Notes: a model not told the origin generated them from the sequence alone. A stretch of 6,117 nucleotides of DNA from Verrucomicrobiota bacterium (GCA_030830145.1 JAURNO010000346.1:1-6117); one strand, 5' to 3'; shown: positions 1 through 6,026, counted from the stretch's first letter. Program-made: numbers and translations.

Positions 1-2
1 AA

Positions 3-1517
3 ACGGTTACAACTGTTGATGCCAACGGGCAGCCCGTTACCGGTACTCAGATGGAACTGAGCCTTGAGGATGGGAAGGTCTACTATCACCAAGGCACGAA
101 TACTCATTTCTTGGTTAACGCTCAACCCAGCTCGATAGCCGGTAGTCTGGAGTACATTACGGCTTTCAATCCAAATGATGCTCAGTGGAAGAATAATTTT
201 CACATATTCACCCCTGACCCCAACAGTGGATTGGCTGCACCCGCCATCCAAAGAAGATCTGCTCCCACCGGTTGGAATGTTTCCGGTGGTGCTCTTGTCG
301 AGGTCAATGTTGGCTTAGCGGAAGGTATTGTTCAAGATGGTGAGATCAAAAGCCTTAATATTCTCAATCAGGGAATGGGTTTTCCTTCGACAGATGCTCT
401 TTTTGTCAAAAGTACCGATGGAACCACTGGCCCCGAAGTCAAACTTGAGTCAGGTGCTCTCCACGGGTACCAACAATCGCGGTTGGTAGACGTTGAAAAA
501 TTCCGTACCTCTTTGAATGCCTTTGTTTCCACCTTCGTCGAGCAAGTGAACGAGGTTTACAACCCGCAGGATGCACCAAGCGAGTATTTGTTTGGCTTCA
601 AGGCGAACCTCACTAGAGCTACCTTGGGTAGCAATAGCTACATGGAAGATCTTGGCCTCTACGGATCGGAAGGGAATGGAGAACTAAGACTTTTTCGAGA
701 CGAGGCGAACATGATCCTTCCCTTTGGAGAGTCGGACACCTTTACCTTGAGCAGTGTTTCTCCCGTTGTTCCGGACGACCTGCCGGTCGTTCATCCGGAT
801 CCTACCAAGCTTGGTTTGTCGGATTTCAAACTTCAGGACTATTACATCAGGGGTAACGATGGTTTTCTTGATGATTCGGGCGATCCGTACGACGATGATT
901 TGGAAATCTTTCAAAACAGAGAAAGCATTTTTCAATTCTACGCCAGTGCTCGAAGGATGCAAAATGTCACGACCGAGCAAGATTCCGCTTACCCCGGAGA
1001 TGACGGTATACCCGGGTCGGGCGACAACGAAGGTCGCTTTACTTTGCTTGGTTATGATTCCGTTCCATTCAGGATAAACGAAGGATCCAAAGCCTTTTTG
1101 TTCGGTGACAATTTCTCTTTCGATGCTGTGTTGGACAACAGTTGGAATCTTGCCAGTTCACTTGTCGTTCATGATGATCTTACGCCTGAAACGATCAAGT
1201 CGAGCGACGATTTTGACGAAGCCTCCAACGAGATCGCTTTGAAGGTCGCGGAGTTGGGCAACGGAGAGTTTACCGACATGATTTCGAATATGAATGCGGA
1301 TCTCGGAAACAGCCTTTCCGATGTCAACGACAATATCAGTCATCAAAGCACGATCGAAACTCTTCTATTGGATCAAAGAAGAGCAGTCAGTTCTGTCTCC
1401 ATCGACGAAGAGGTGGCTGATCTCATGCAGTTTCAAAGATCTTTTCAGGCTTCCTCCCGAGTGCTGAATACACTCGACAAAATGCTCGAATTGGTTGTAA
1501 TGGGATTAGTTAAATAA
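3..1517 (+). CDS. flgK: FlgK, flagellar hook-associated protein 1 (5'-truncated by window edge)
   Basis: FlgK forms the ring joining the flagellar hook to the FlgL ring and is exported by the flagellar type III apparatus. The frame is open from base 3, so the N-terminus lies outside the window and the ATG at 51 is internal; 504 residues are visible. Family hallmarks seen: the G-A-L-H-G-Y-x-x-x-R segment followed by an amphipathic helix ending VEQVNEVYN (nt 453-563), matching the FlgK 'G-x-L-x-G-L-x-x-x-R ... A-x-x-x-N-x-x-H' region, and the C-terminal D0 helix (nt ~1206-1514) with SVSIDEEVADLMQFQRSFQA then SSRVLNTLDKML. The part after the GALHGY motif (about 370 residues) is longer than in enteric FlgK, with acidic variable segments near nt 850-1035. 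No cysteine is visible. Identity rests on the C-terminus and on flgL following 6 bases downstream. The full length is unknown. Confidence 0.93.
   Translation, partial: TVTTVDANGQPVTGTQMELSLEDGKVYYHQGTNTHFLVNAQPSSIAGSLEYITAFNPNDAQWKNNFHIFTPDPNSGLAAPAIQRRSAPTGWNVSGGALVEVNVGLAEGIVQDGEIKSLNILNQGMGFPSTDALFVKSTDGTTGPEVKLESGALHGYQQSRLVDVEKFRTSLNAFVSTFVEQVNEVYNPQDAPSEYLFGFKANLTRATLGSNSYMEDLGLYGSEGNGELRLFRDEANMILPFGESDTFTLSSVSPVVPDDLPVVHPDPTKLGLSDFKLQDYYIRGNDGFLDDSGDPYDDDLEIFQNRESIFQFYASARRMQNVTTEQDSAYPGDDGIPGSGDNEGRFTLLGYDSVPFRINEGSKAFLFGDNFSFDAVLDNSWNLASSLVVHDDLTPETIKSSDDFDEASNEIALKVAELGNGEFTDMISNMNADLGNSLSDVNDNISHQSTIETLLLDQRRAVSSVSIDEEVADLMQFQRSFQASSRVLNTLDKMLELVVMGLVK
291..443 (+). other. Variable insert in FlgK with a beta 'G-x-I-x-x-L-x-I-L-x-x-G' motif
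   Basis: Between the upstream variable region and the conserved GALHGY motif lies a segment reading DGEIKSLNILNQGMGFPS followed by a short beta strand. The pattern (D-G-x-I/V-x-x-L-x-I/V-L-x-x-G, aromatic, P, strand) resembles the 'nG-x-i-x-s-i-x-i-x-n-x-G-x-G-Y' beta motif seen in phage tail and surface proteins. A similar pattern occurs in FlgL at nt 5238-5414. The domain assignment is inference from a short pattern only. Confidence 0.4.
1206..1514 (+). other. FlgK C-terminal D0/D1 helical domain
   Basis: About 103 residues form the conserved end of FlgK. A coiled-coil-like stretch (DEASNEIALKVAEL, then MNADLGNSLSDVNDNIS) leads into LLLDQRRAVSSVSIDEEVAD and the final FQRSFQASSRVLNTLDKMLE helix. 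This is the packing surface shared by FlgK, FlgL, flagellins and the hook/rod family, and it sits in the inner tube of the filament. Its intact state indicates a functional gene despite the divergent middle. Confidence 0.85.
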
Positions 1518-1523
1518 CTTTTC

Positions 1524-1952
1524 ATGCGTCTACCCAACCTTAGCTCCAGCAATGCGATAACCTCGAAGATCCGAGAATTGGATCAACAGAGGTTCCAAAT
1601 GGACAGGCAGATTACCTCTGGGCAGAAGCTTAGGTTGCCCGAGGACGATGGGATGCGTTTGGGACGAGTTCTTAGGTTGGAAACTCAAAAGGGGCAACTG
1701 ACTCAATACCAACGAAACGCGTCCTACGCCGATGAGTTTCTCAATGCAGGTCATCTTAACTTAGACAAACTGACGGAACTCAACCAGCGGGCCCAAGAGA
1801 TTTCGCGATCTGCAGGTTCCAGCCTAAACGGACCGGCGATGGAGACCTACAGTCATGAGATCAATCAATTGATCGAGGAAGCCTTGAACCGAATCAATGC
1901 GACTCACCGCAAGCAAGCTCTCTTCGGTGGTACCAAGTTGAAGCCCAAGTTT
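1524..1952 (+). other. FlgL N-terminal D0/D1 helical domain
   Basis: These 143 residues are almost entirely helical, free of Trp and Cys, and carry the family signature Q-I-T-S-G-x-K-L-x-x-P-x-D-D. They then show the LxxQLxQYQRN helix, a second helix rich in Leu and Glu (LTELNQRAQEISRSAG), and HEINQLIEEALNRIN before ALFGG. The domain pairs with the C-terminal helices at nt 5676-6023 to form the subunit core. The high conservation here contrasts with the unrecognised insert that follows. Confidence 0.88.
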
Positions 1953-4900
1953 TCCAATTCGGAAGTTGTGCGAGGTAAGGGTGAGACCAAGACTTTTTCC
2001 TTCAATGAAGTTTCCCAAGTCGGAGCCGACGGTCAAAGAAGGATGGGGTTTGGTGACGAAATTGTCTTTGCCCTTAACGGTAGGGAATATGTTTTACAGT
2101 CCAAAGTCGATGGGTTGGGTACTGATCAAGTTGCCTCTAAAATTAGGGACTTGATCAATAACGACTCCGATGTTTTGAAAGATTCTCTTTCTTACGAAAC
2201 GACCCAATACAAGGCTTTTGTTCGTGGTTCCGCCTCATCTGACTCCGTTTATAACCCTGCTGTCGATCTGAAAGCCTCAGTTTCCGCAAGTGGTGAAGTC
2301 GTTGTCACTGGTGCAGTCGGCCAAAGTTACGAAGGTCGTTCCACTCTGCTGACTCATTGGGATCCTAATTTTTATCTACCCGAGCAGTTTGACAAAAAGA
2401 TTAAAGAGGAGACTGCTTTCCGCTACCCGGGAGTTGCCTACGAGGACCTGAGTCAAACCGAAAAAGCCATTGTCCAAGAAGCGGTCAAAGGAGTTCCGGC
2501 CAACTTGTCTCAATCCCTTGATACCGAAGCAGAAAACCGATACCCCGCCACAACGGGTTCCCCTGCCACTTCTTACACGGATCTGAACGCCACTCAGAAA
2601 CTAGAGGTCTACAAGTCGGTTGTTAAAAACAATTGGAGCAGAGACCTTTCAGTCGGTTCGAAACTCACCGAGGGAACGTCCACTTTGACTACATCTCATT
2701 CGGATCCTTGGAAGAGGTTGGCCATTTATCAGGAAGGTGACGTTGTTCGTCATGGCGACAAAGTCTACGAATCGATTATTTCTCACAATGTTAACCATGA
2801 CCCCGTCAAGTCCGGAGAGACTTATTGGAAGGAGCTGAATTCGGGTTATGATACGGAGCGCGAAGATTGGAAGCTCGAAGTAACTGGTGCCGAAAACCGT
2901 TATTATTGGATTACCCCGGACGGTAAACTTTTTGATGAAGCGGCTACCAAGGATCCCAATACCGGAGTTGTGGTTCCTCCAAAGTCTGCAACCGATCATG
3001 CTAGGAATATCTTATACGCGGCCAAAAAGACCGAGTATACTTTGATGGACGACTTGTCGACGACCACCAATGAAGGGATTGTTCAGCTTGAATTAGATGT
3101 CGCGAACAATGTCCGTCAAGTGGCCATACCGGTCAACGAGTTTTCCGTCAAGGGTTCGGAAAGCGATGGGACCGTTTTTTTCGATCCGGCTTCCATGGAC
3201 TACCGGTTGGCCGCCTCATCCAAAGACGGTTCGATCATCAGAGGCCCTTACATCAAGGGGAATTCCCAACTTTTTAGTCCCGACGACACTGGGATCCTGG
3301 CAAAGGACGTCATCCTTCACGAGGGACGATACTTCTTGGTCAATGACCCAACGGGTATCGATAAGCAAAACCTTTCGAAAATAGTGGAAAGTTTTCCGCC
3401 ATCCGGCACGGTTGTTAGTTACAGTGGGCAAGTACAGCAGTTTGATTCAACGAATCTTCCTGCTTTGACGAATCTTTCCGCAGGACAGTATGTTTTTGAT
3501 TCTGCCACAAATCAGTACTATGTGGCCAATCAGAAAGTTTCATACGATTCCACCAATCTAGATGCTGCAATAACGAATGCCAATTCCGTTGCCACGGCTT
3601 TGAGCAATCAGAATCAATCCATTTCCATGCCCGTTGTAGCGGCAGCTTTTTCGGCTTATGGTTCGTCTCCTTATTCGGCAGGTGATATCGTTTCGCCCGA
3701 CGGGATTGTGACCAAAGTCGCCACCAATCGGATGAGAGGGACTTTCGATCCCAAGAAGGATTACAATGCCGATACCAACACTTCTGCAATCGATCCGCAG
3801 ACCGGAACATCTCCTTTACAACCCCATGTCGTGTATGGTGGGGTCGATGCAGCGGGTAAAGGATCCTATTTCCAATTCAACAAAAATCACCACGGTGAGT
3901 GGAAAACCGGACAGGCAGTAGACACTAGCGAAACCGTATTCAAGGATGGCAAACTATGGAGTGCCAATGCTGCTTTGACCTCCTCGCAAAATACGGAAAA
4001 TAACTTTTCCACTAATTGGACCTCATTGGGTGGGCAACTAACGGTTCAATCACTTGGAACCAATGTCAGCGATGTTTCCGCATCTGTAGAAACCGAAGCA
4101 TCTACAGCCTACAACTCCACCCTCACTACCCAATATTTTCAGGAAACCGTTTTTAACTCAACCGCCATTGCCGGCTTGGATAAAGTCGCCAATGGTCCTG
4201 CGAATGTTACGGCGAGTCGCGGACAGTATGTTCACGATACGACTTCTGATGAGTACTTTCTAGCGAAGGGAGACATCACCATCGACCTGAATGATACAAA
4301 TATTGTTGCAGGGGATCTTGAGAACAACGCCAAACTCAACATGGTTGCCTTGGCCGAGCGCTCGGATGGAAATGTCTATCTCCTCGGTGACGATCTGCCC
4401 ACCGAGGGTAAAGAGTTGTCTTATTTTGGTGACCGTGCTCTCGTTGCCAAGACCGGTGATTATGTTTACGACCCGGCTACCAAGGATTACTATGTTGCGT
4501 TGACAAACATAAACAAACCGGCGACTTGGGCTGCAGGGGCATCTTACAACTCCGGAGAATTGGTTTTCAAGGGTAACGACCCCACCGATCCCTCGAAAGG
4601 TTTTCTTTACTCAGCCAATAAGAACTTGAACGGTAGTCAAAACACCGAGACGGACTTTGCAGTCAATTGGACTTTGGCCAGTACTTGGGTTGAAGGGGTT
4701 GCCTTACAAGCGGGAGAAACCGTATACAAGGATGGTAATTTGTACACCGCCAATACTGCCTTAACGGCATCTGATAATACCGCTGCAAACCTTGCGAATG
4801 CTACTTATTGGACTCCCTCCGCCGGTGTTCCGGACTTCACTCTTCCCGCAGAAGATATCGATACCTCCCCGTATTTTGCCAGGATTGGGAGTGTGGGCGG

Positions 4901-6026
4901 CAACGGACCTCATTCCTCGGAACAGGGCGACGATTGGAGACCAACTCGAAATTACGATTACGGTCAGATCGTTCATTACCAAGGCAGCTACTACCGTAGT
5001 CTTGCCCATGACTTCAATAACAAGGTATCTGTTACCACAAATGGAAATACCGAGGATGTTGTGATCACTCCTGGTGACGCGATGATTCCGACTGACAACG
5101 CCCTCTTTCCGAACGCCATGGTTGCCAATGACAAATGGGTCAAGATCGAGGAACCACTCAATCACGTCATGAAGTTTCGGGTGGACAATTCCGAAAAACC
5201 TAGCGTCGTGATCAAATCGGCTGGCTCAACCGGCGTGGATGCAAGTGCAGAGGCCGTTGTCGATGCTCATGGTCAAGTGGTAGGCTTAAAAGTCCTTGAT
5301 CCCGGTCGCTATTTCTTTGGCACTTCTTTGGGTGGTCCTCTTCCCCCTGACTTTCAAGTTGCAACCGTTGTTCTCCCTAACGGAGAGGAGATGCAGGCTG
5401 AGATATTATGGGGCCAAAATTCCAAAGACCCTGGTCCCTATGTCGTAACCGGCTTCAACCTTTCTCAATCGGCACCTGTTAGTGGAGCGATGGTCAAGGC
5501 TCAAACGGGAGATGTCTTTTCCTTTGCCACTGGCTCCAAGACCTTTCTCGATCACAGAGACGAAAATGGGGACATCGTTAACGTTAGTTATACCGGCAGC
5601 CAAAAGGACAGCACTTATTATGTAGGAAACGAGACAAAAATATCTGGTTTTTTGAGTGCGGAAAATAACGGTACAAAAGAATTGGGCGATGCCGTCCAAA
5701 CGATCATAGAACTTCGTGATGCCATGAAGCATTCCGTTCCTTCCCATTACTCCCAAGCGGTGGAAGACTCGGGAAAGAAACTAATCGAGCAAGAAGAAAG
5801 TTTGATCAACAAAATGGGCGAGCTTTCATCCCGAATGGTCCGCATGAACACGGTTCGTTCCCACGACGAAGATTATTTTATGCAATTGGATCAGCGAATT
5901 TCCAAAGATGTGGATATCGATCTTTCGGAGGCAATTATGCGTTTGACCCGTATATCCACCGCTTATCAAGCATCCTTGCAAGTCGGTTCCCAATTGCTCA
6001 ACACTTCTCTGTTGAACTACCTTTAA
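1524..6026 (+). CDS. flgL: Giant FlgL, hook-associated protein 3, with ~1240-residue modular insert
   Basis: FlgL is the adaptor ring between FlgK and the flagellin filament. Residues 1-143 are a classical FlgL N-terminus: MRLPNLSSSN, Q-I-T-S-G-Q-K-L-R-L-P-E-D-D, RVLRLETQKGQLTQYQRN, and ALFGGTKLKPKF, which matches the FlgL 'LFGGTxxxPF' element. Residues 1385-1500 are the C-terminal partner helices, with ISTAYQASLQVGSQLLNTSL and a terminal SLLNYL typical of FlgL rather than flagellin. Usual FlgL proteins are about 300 residues; this one has 1500. The extra length is one insert (about residues 144-1384) carrying CBM5/12-like modules and short repeats, described separately. There are 16 Trp, all in the insert, and no Cys. 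The ATG at 1524 is chosen because family members start exactly there; the next ATG (nt 1599) would remove the first D0 helix. No Shine-Dalgarno is visible, so translation is probably coupled to flgK, whose stop lies 6 bases upstream. No frameshift or internal stop is seen. Confidence 0.93.
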   Translation: MRLPNLSSSNAITSKIRELDQQRFQMDRQITSGQKLRLPEDDGMRLGRVLRLETQKGQLTQYQRNASYADEFLNAGHLNLDKLTELNQRAQEISRSAGSSLNGPAMETYSHEINQLIEEALNRINATHRKQALFGGTKLKPKFSNSEVVRGKGETKTFSFNEVSQVGADGQRRMGFGDEIVFALNGREYVLQSKVDGLGTDQVASKIRDLINNDSDVLKDSLSYETTQYKAFVRGSASSDSVYNPAVDLKASVSASGEVVVTGAVGQSYEGRSTLLTHWDPNFYLPEQFDKKIKEETAFRYPGVAYEDLSQTEKAIVQEAVKGVPANLSQSLDTEAENRYPATTGSPATSYTDLNATQKLEVYKSVVKNNWSRDLSVGSKLTEGTSTLTTSHSDPWKRLAIYQEGDVVRHGDKVYESIISHNVNHDPVKSGETYWKELNSGYDTEREDWKLEVTGAENRYYWITPDGKLFDEAATKDPNTGVVVPPKSATDHARNILYAAKKTEYTLMDDLSTTTNEGIVQLELDVANNVRQVAIPVNEFSVKGSESDGTVFFDPASMDYRLAASSKDGSIIRGPYIKGNSQLFSPDDTGILAKDVILHEGRYFLVNDPTGIDKQNLSKIVESFPPSGTVVSYSGQVQQFDSTNLPALTNLSAGQYVFDSATNQYYVANQKVSYDSTNLDAAITNANSVATALSNQNQSISMPVVAAAFSAYGSSPYSAGDIVSPDGIVTKVATNRMRGTFDPKKDYNADTNTSAIDPQTGTSPLQPHVVYGGVDAAGKGSYFQFNKNHHGEWKTGQAVDTSETVFKDGKLWSANAALTSSQNTENNFSTNWTSLGGQLTVQSLGTNVSDVSASVETEASTAYNSTLTTQYFQETVFNSTAIAGLDKVANGPANVTASRGQYVHDTTSDEYFLAKGDITIDLNDTNIVAGDLENNAKLNMVALAERSDGNVYLLGDDLPTEGKELSYFGDRALVAKTGDYVYDPATKDYYVALTNINKPATWAAGASYNSGELVFKGNDPTDPSKGFLYSANKNLNGSQNTETDFAVNWTLASTWVEGVALQAGETVYKDGNLYTANTALTASDNTAANLANATYWTPSAGVPDFTLPAEDIDTSPYFARIGSVGGNGPHSSEQGDDWRPTRNYDYGQIVHYQGSYYRSLAHDFNNKVSVTTNGNTEDVVITPGDAMIPTDNALFPNAMVANDKWVKIEEPLNHVMKFRVDNSEKPSVVIKSAGSTGVDASAEAVVDAHGQVVGLKVLDPGRYFFGTSLGGPLPPDFQVATVVLPNGEEMQAEILWGQNSKDPGPYVVTGFNLSQSAPVSGAMVKAQTGDVFSFATGSKTFLDHRDENGDIVNVSYTGSQKDSTYYVGNETKISGFLSAENNGTKELGDAVQTIIELRDAMKHSVPSHYSQAVEDSGKKLIEQEESLINKMGELSSRMVRMNTVRSHDEDYFMQLDQRISKDVDIDLSEAIMRLTRISTAYQASLQVGSQLLNTSLLNYL
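1953..2354 (+). other. First segment of FlgL insert (possible flagellin D2-like domain)
   Basis: Residues 144-277 run from the end of the LFGG element. They include a beta/alpha segment, D-E-I-V-F-A-L-N-G-R-E-Y-V-L, then G-L-G-T-D-Q-V-A-S-K-I-R-D-L-I-N-N, and two further strands (LKASVSASGEVVVTGAVGQS). The 'strand - short helix ending in IN - strand' pattern is reminiscent of the flagellin_IN type repeat inserted in many flagellins and hook proteins. This may be the ancestral FlgL variable domain, with the longer modular array added after it. The assignment is tentative. Confidence 0.4.
2421..2627 (+). repeat. Two-copy 'RYP...YxDLxxTxK' helical repeat in FlgL
   Basis: Two consecutive segments of the insert align. 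Copy 1 (residues 300-323, nt 2421-2492) reads RYPGVAYEDLSQTEKAIVQE then AVKG. Copy 2 (residues 339-368, nt 2538-2627) begins RYPATT, has a 6-residue longer loop, then YTDLNATQKLEVYKSVVK. Shared positions are R-Y-P, Y-x-D-L, T-x-K, V and a terminal V-K. Each copy looks like a loop followed by one amphipathic helix. The copies are diverged at DNA level, so the duplication is old. The function is not recognised. Confidence 0.65.
2706..2837 (+). other. CBM5/12-like module 1 in FlgL
   Basis: Residues 395-438 begin P-W-K-R-L-A-I-Y-Q-E-G-D-V-V-R-H-G-D-K-V-Y-E-S and close with N-x-x-P-V-K-S-G-E-T-Y-W-K-E-L. This follows the CBM5/12 (chitinase-type, ChtBD3) consensus: W, about five residues, Y-x-x-G-D-x-V, x-x-x-G-x-x-Y-x-x, an N/P loop, then W-K-x-L about 40 residues after the first Trp. 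Key aromatics are W396, Y402, Y415 and W435. It is the copy closest to the consensus. Ligand binding is inferred from the family only. Confidence 0.65.
3168..4499 (+). repeat. Dispersed 15-residue 'GxYVxDxATxxYYVA' motif, four copies in FlgL
   Basis: Copies align without gaps: G-T-V-F-F-D-P-A-S-M-D-Y-R-L-A (residues 549-563, nt 3168-3212); G-Q-Y-V-F-D-S-A-T-N-Q-Y-Y-V-A (654-668, nt 3483-3527); G-Q-Y-V-H-D-T-T-S-D-E-Y-F-L-A (900-914, nt 4221-4265); G-D-Y-V-Y-D-P-A-T-K-D-Y-Y-V-A (978-992, nt 4455-4499). A fifth, shorter relative is A-K-D-V-I-L-H-E-G-R-Y-F-L-V (593-606). Each looks like a beta hairpin with a D-x-A-T turn. Copies 2 and 3 share the 12-base string ggacagtatgtt. The listed span covers all copies; unrelated sequence lies between them. 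Confidence 0.7.
3894..4031 (+). other. CBM5/12-like module 2 in FlgL
   Basis: Residues 791-836 read G-E-W-K-T-G-Q-A-V, S-E-T-V-F-K-D-G-K-L-W-S-A-N, then S-Q-N-T-E-N-N-F and N-W-T-S-L. Aromatic positions W793, F806, W812 and W832 occupy the places of the module consensus, with Y replaced by W in the 'G-x-x-Y' position. It shares the S-A-N-x-x-L-x-x-S-Q-N-T-E-x-x-F-x-x-N-W-T ending with module 3 and E-T-V-[FY]-K-D-G with module 4. Modules 2-4 therefore form one subfamily. Confidence 0.58.
3930..4735 (+). repeat. Near-identical 20-base repeat pair in flgL modules 2 and 4
   Basis: Bases 3930-3949 (gaaaccgtattcaaggatgg) and 4716-4735 (gaaaccgtatacaaggatgg) differ at one position out of 20 and are in the same codon phase, 786 bases apart. 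They encode E-T-V-F-K-D-G and E-T-V-Y-K-D-G. Similarity fades on either side, though the amino-acid pattern continues. This is DNA-level evidence that modules 2 and 4 descend from one duplicated unit. Confidence 0.7.
4521..4682 (+). other. CBM5/12-like module 3 in FlgL
   Basis: Residues 1000-1053 contain T-W-A-A-G-A-S-Y-N-S-G-E-L-V-F-K-G and, after an extended loop (N-D-P-T-D-P-S-K-G), F-L-Y-S-A-N-K, then S-Q-N-T-E-T-D-F-A-V-N-W-T. The W-x5-Y-x-x-G-E-x-V core and terminal W match the CBM5/12-like pattern (W1002, Y1008, Y1029, W1049). It abuts module 4 with no linker and directly follows the third 'YVYDPAT' motif. Confidence 0.62.
4683..4826 (+). other. CBM5/12-like module 4 in FlgL
   Basis: Residues 1054-1101 read T-W-V-E-G-V-A-L-Q-A-G-E-T-V-Y-K-D-G-N-L-Y-T-A-N, then A-S-D-N-T-A and Y-W-T-P. 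Trp1055 and Trp1096 bracket the module. The usual Tyr before 'x-x-G-E' is replaced by Leu, so one binding-face aromatic may be lost. It lies in tandem with module 3 and is closest at DNA level to module 2. Confidence 0.6.
4929..5150 (+). other. CBM5/12-like module 5 in FlgL (with long loop)
   Basis: Residues 1136-1209 start D-D-W-R-P-T-R-N-Y-D-Y-G-Q-I-V-H-Y-Q-G-S-Y-Y-R-S-L and end N-D-K-W-V-K-I. The N-terminal half is a good match to W-x5-Y-x-x-G-x-x-V-x-x-x-G-x-x-Y. The final Trp (W1205) is about 67 residues from the first instead of about 40, with a roughly 30-residue polar loop between (N-G-N-T-E-D-V-V-I-T-P-G-D). It may be a module with an enlarged loop, or the closing Trp may be coincidental. 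Confidence 0.5.
5238..5414 (+). other. Beta motif in FlgL resembling the FlgK insert
   Basis: Residues 1239-1297 read D-A-S-A-E-A-V-V-D-A-H-G-Q-V-V-G-L-K-V-L-D-P-G-R-Y-F, then P-P-D-F-Q-V-A-T-V-V-L. The layout (alanine-rich strand, D-x-x-G-x-V-x-x-L-x-V-L-x-x-G-x-aromatic, loop with P, strand) parallels the FlgK segment at nt 291-443 and the general 'G-x-G-Y' beta motif of surface proteins. This is a pattern match only. Confidence 0.4.
5676..6023 (+). other. FlgL C-terminal D1/D0 helical domain
   Basis: Residues 1385-1500 form two long helices. The first carries ELGDAVQTIIELRDAMKH and continues to LINKMGELSSRMVRMNTV, equivalent to the FlgL 'V-G-A-R-x-N-x-L/M' region. The second carries DVDIDLSEAIMRLTRISTAY and QASLQVGSQLLNTSLLNYL. 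The D-L-S-E-A-I-x-R-L motif and the terminal S-L-L-N-Y-L are family hallmarks. No Trp or Cys is present. An intact C-terminal end on the far side of the insert shows that the gene encodes one continuous assembly-competent protein. Confidence 0.88.

Noticed and set aside
51..53. ATG at 51 as the start of the first gene
   Set aside because: The frame is open upstream to base 3 and the N-terminal FlgK domain is missing, so this is an internal Met of a gene cut by the window edge.
754..1077. 107-residue + strand frame overlapping flgK
   Set aside because: Out-of-frame shadow within a convincing flgK; Met/Arg/Thr-rich composition and no motif.
3656..3715. Possible sixth CBM-like module (Y-S-A-G-D-I-V near residues 717-723)
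   Set aside because: Only the Y-x-x-G-D-x-V core is present; the leading Trp, the G-x-x-Y strand and the closing Trp are missing, so it is at most a degenerate remnant.
3415..3810. 131-residue open frame on the - strand, rich in Trp, Lys and Arg
   Set aside because: It lies wholly inside flgL, has a biased composition typical of an antisense shadow, no recognisable domain and no supporting context.
4761..5165. 134-residue open frame on the - strand
   Set aside because: Fully antisense to flgL modules 4-5; codon-phase shadow without family features.
1524..6026. Flagellin (fliC) rather than flgL
   Set aside because: The position right after flgK, the ALFGGTKLKPKF element and the SLLNYL end fit FlgL better than flagellin. 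A role as a filament protein cannot be fully excluded without the rest of the genome.
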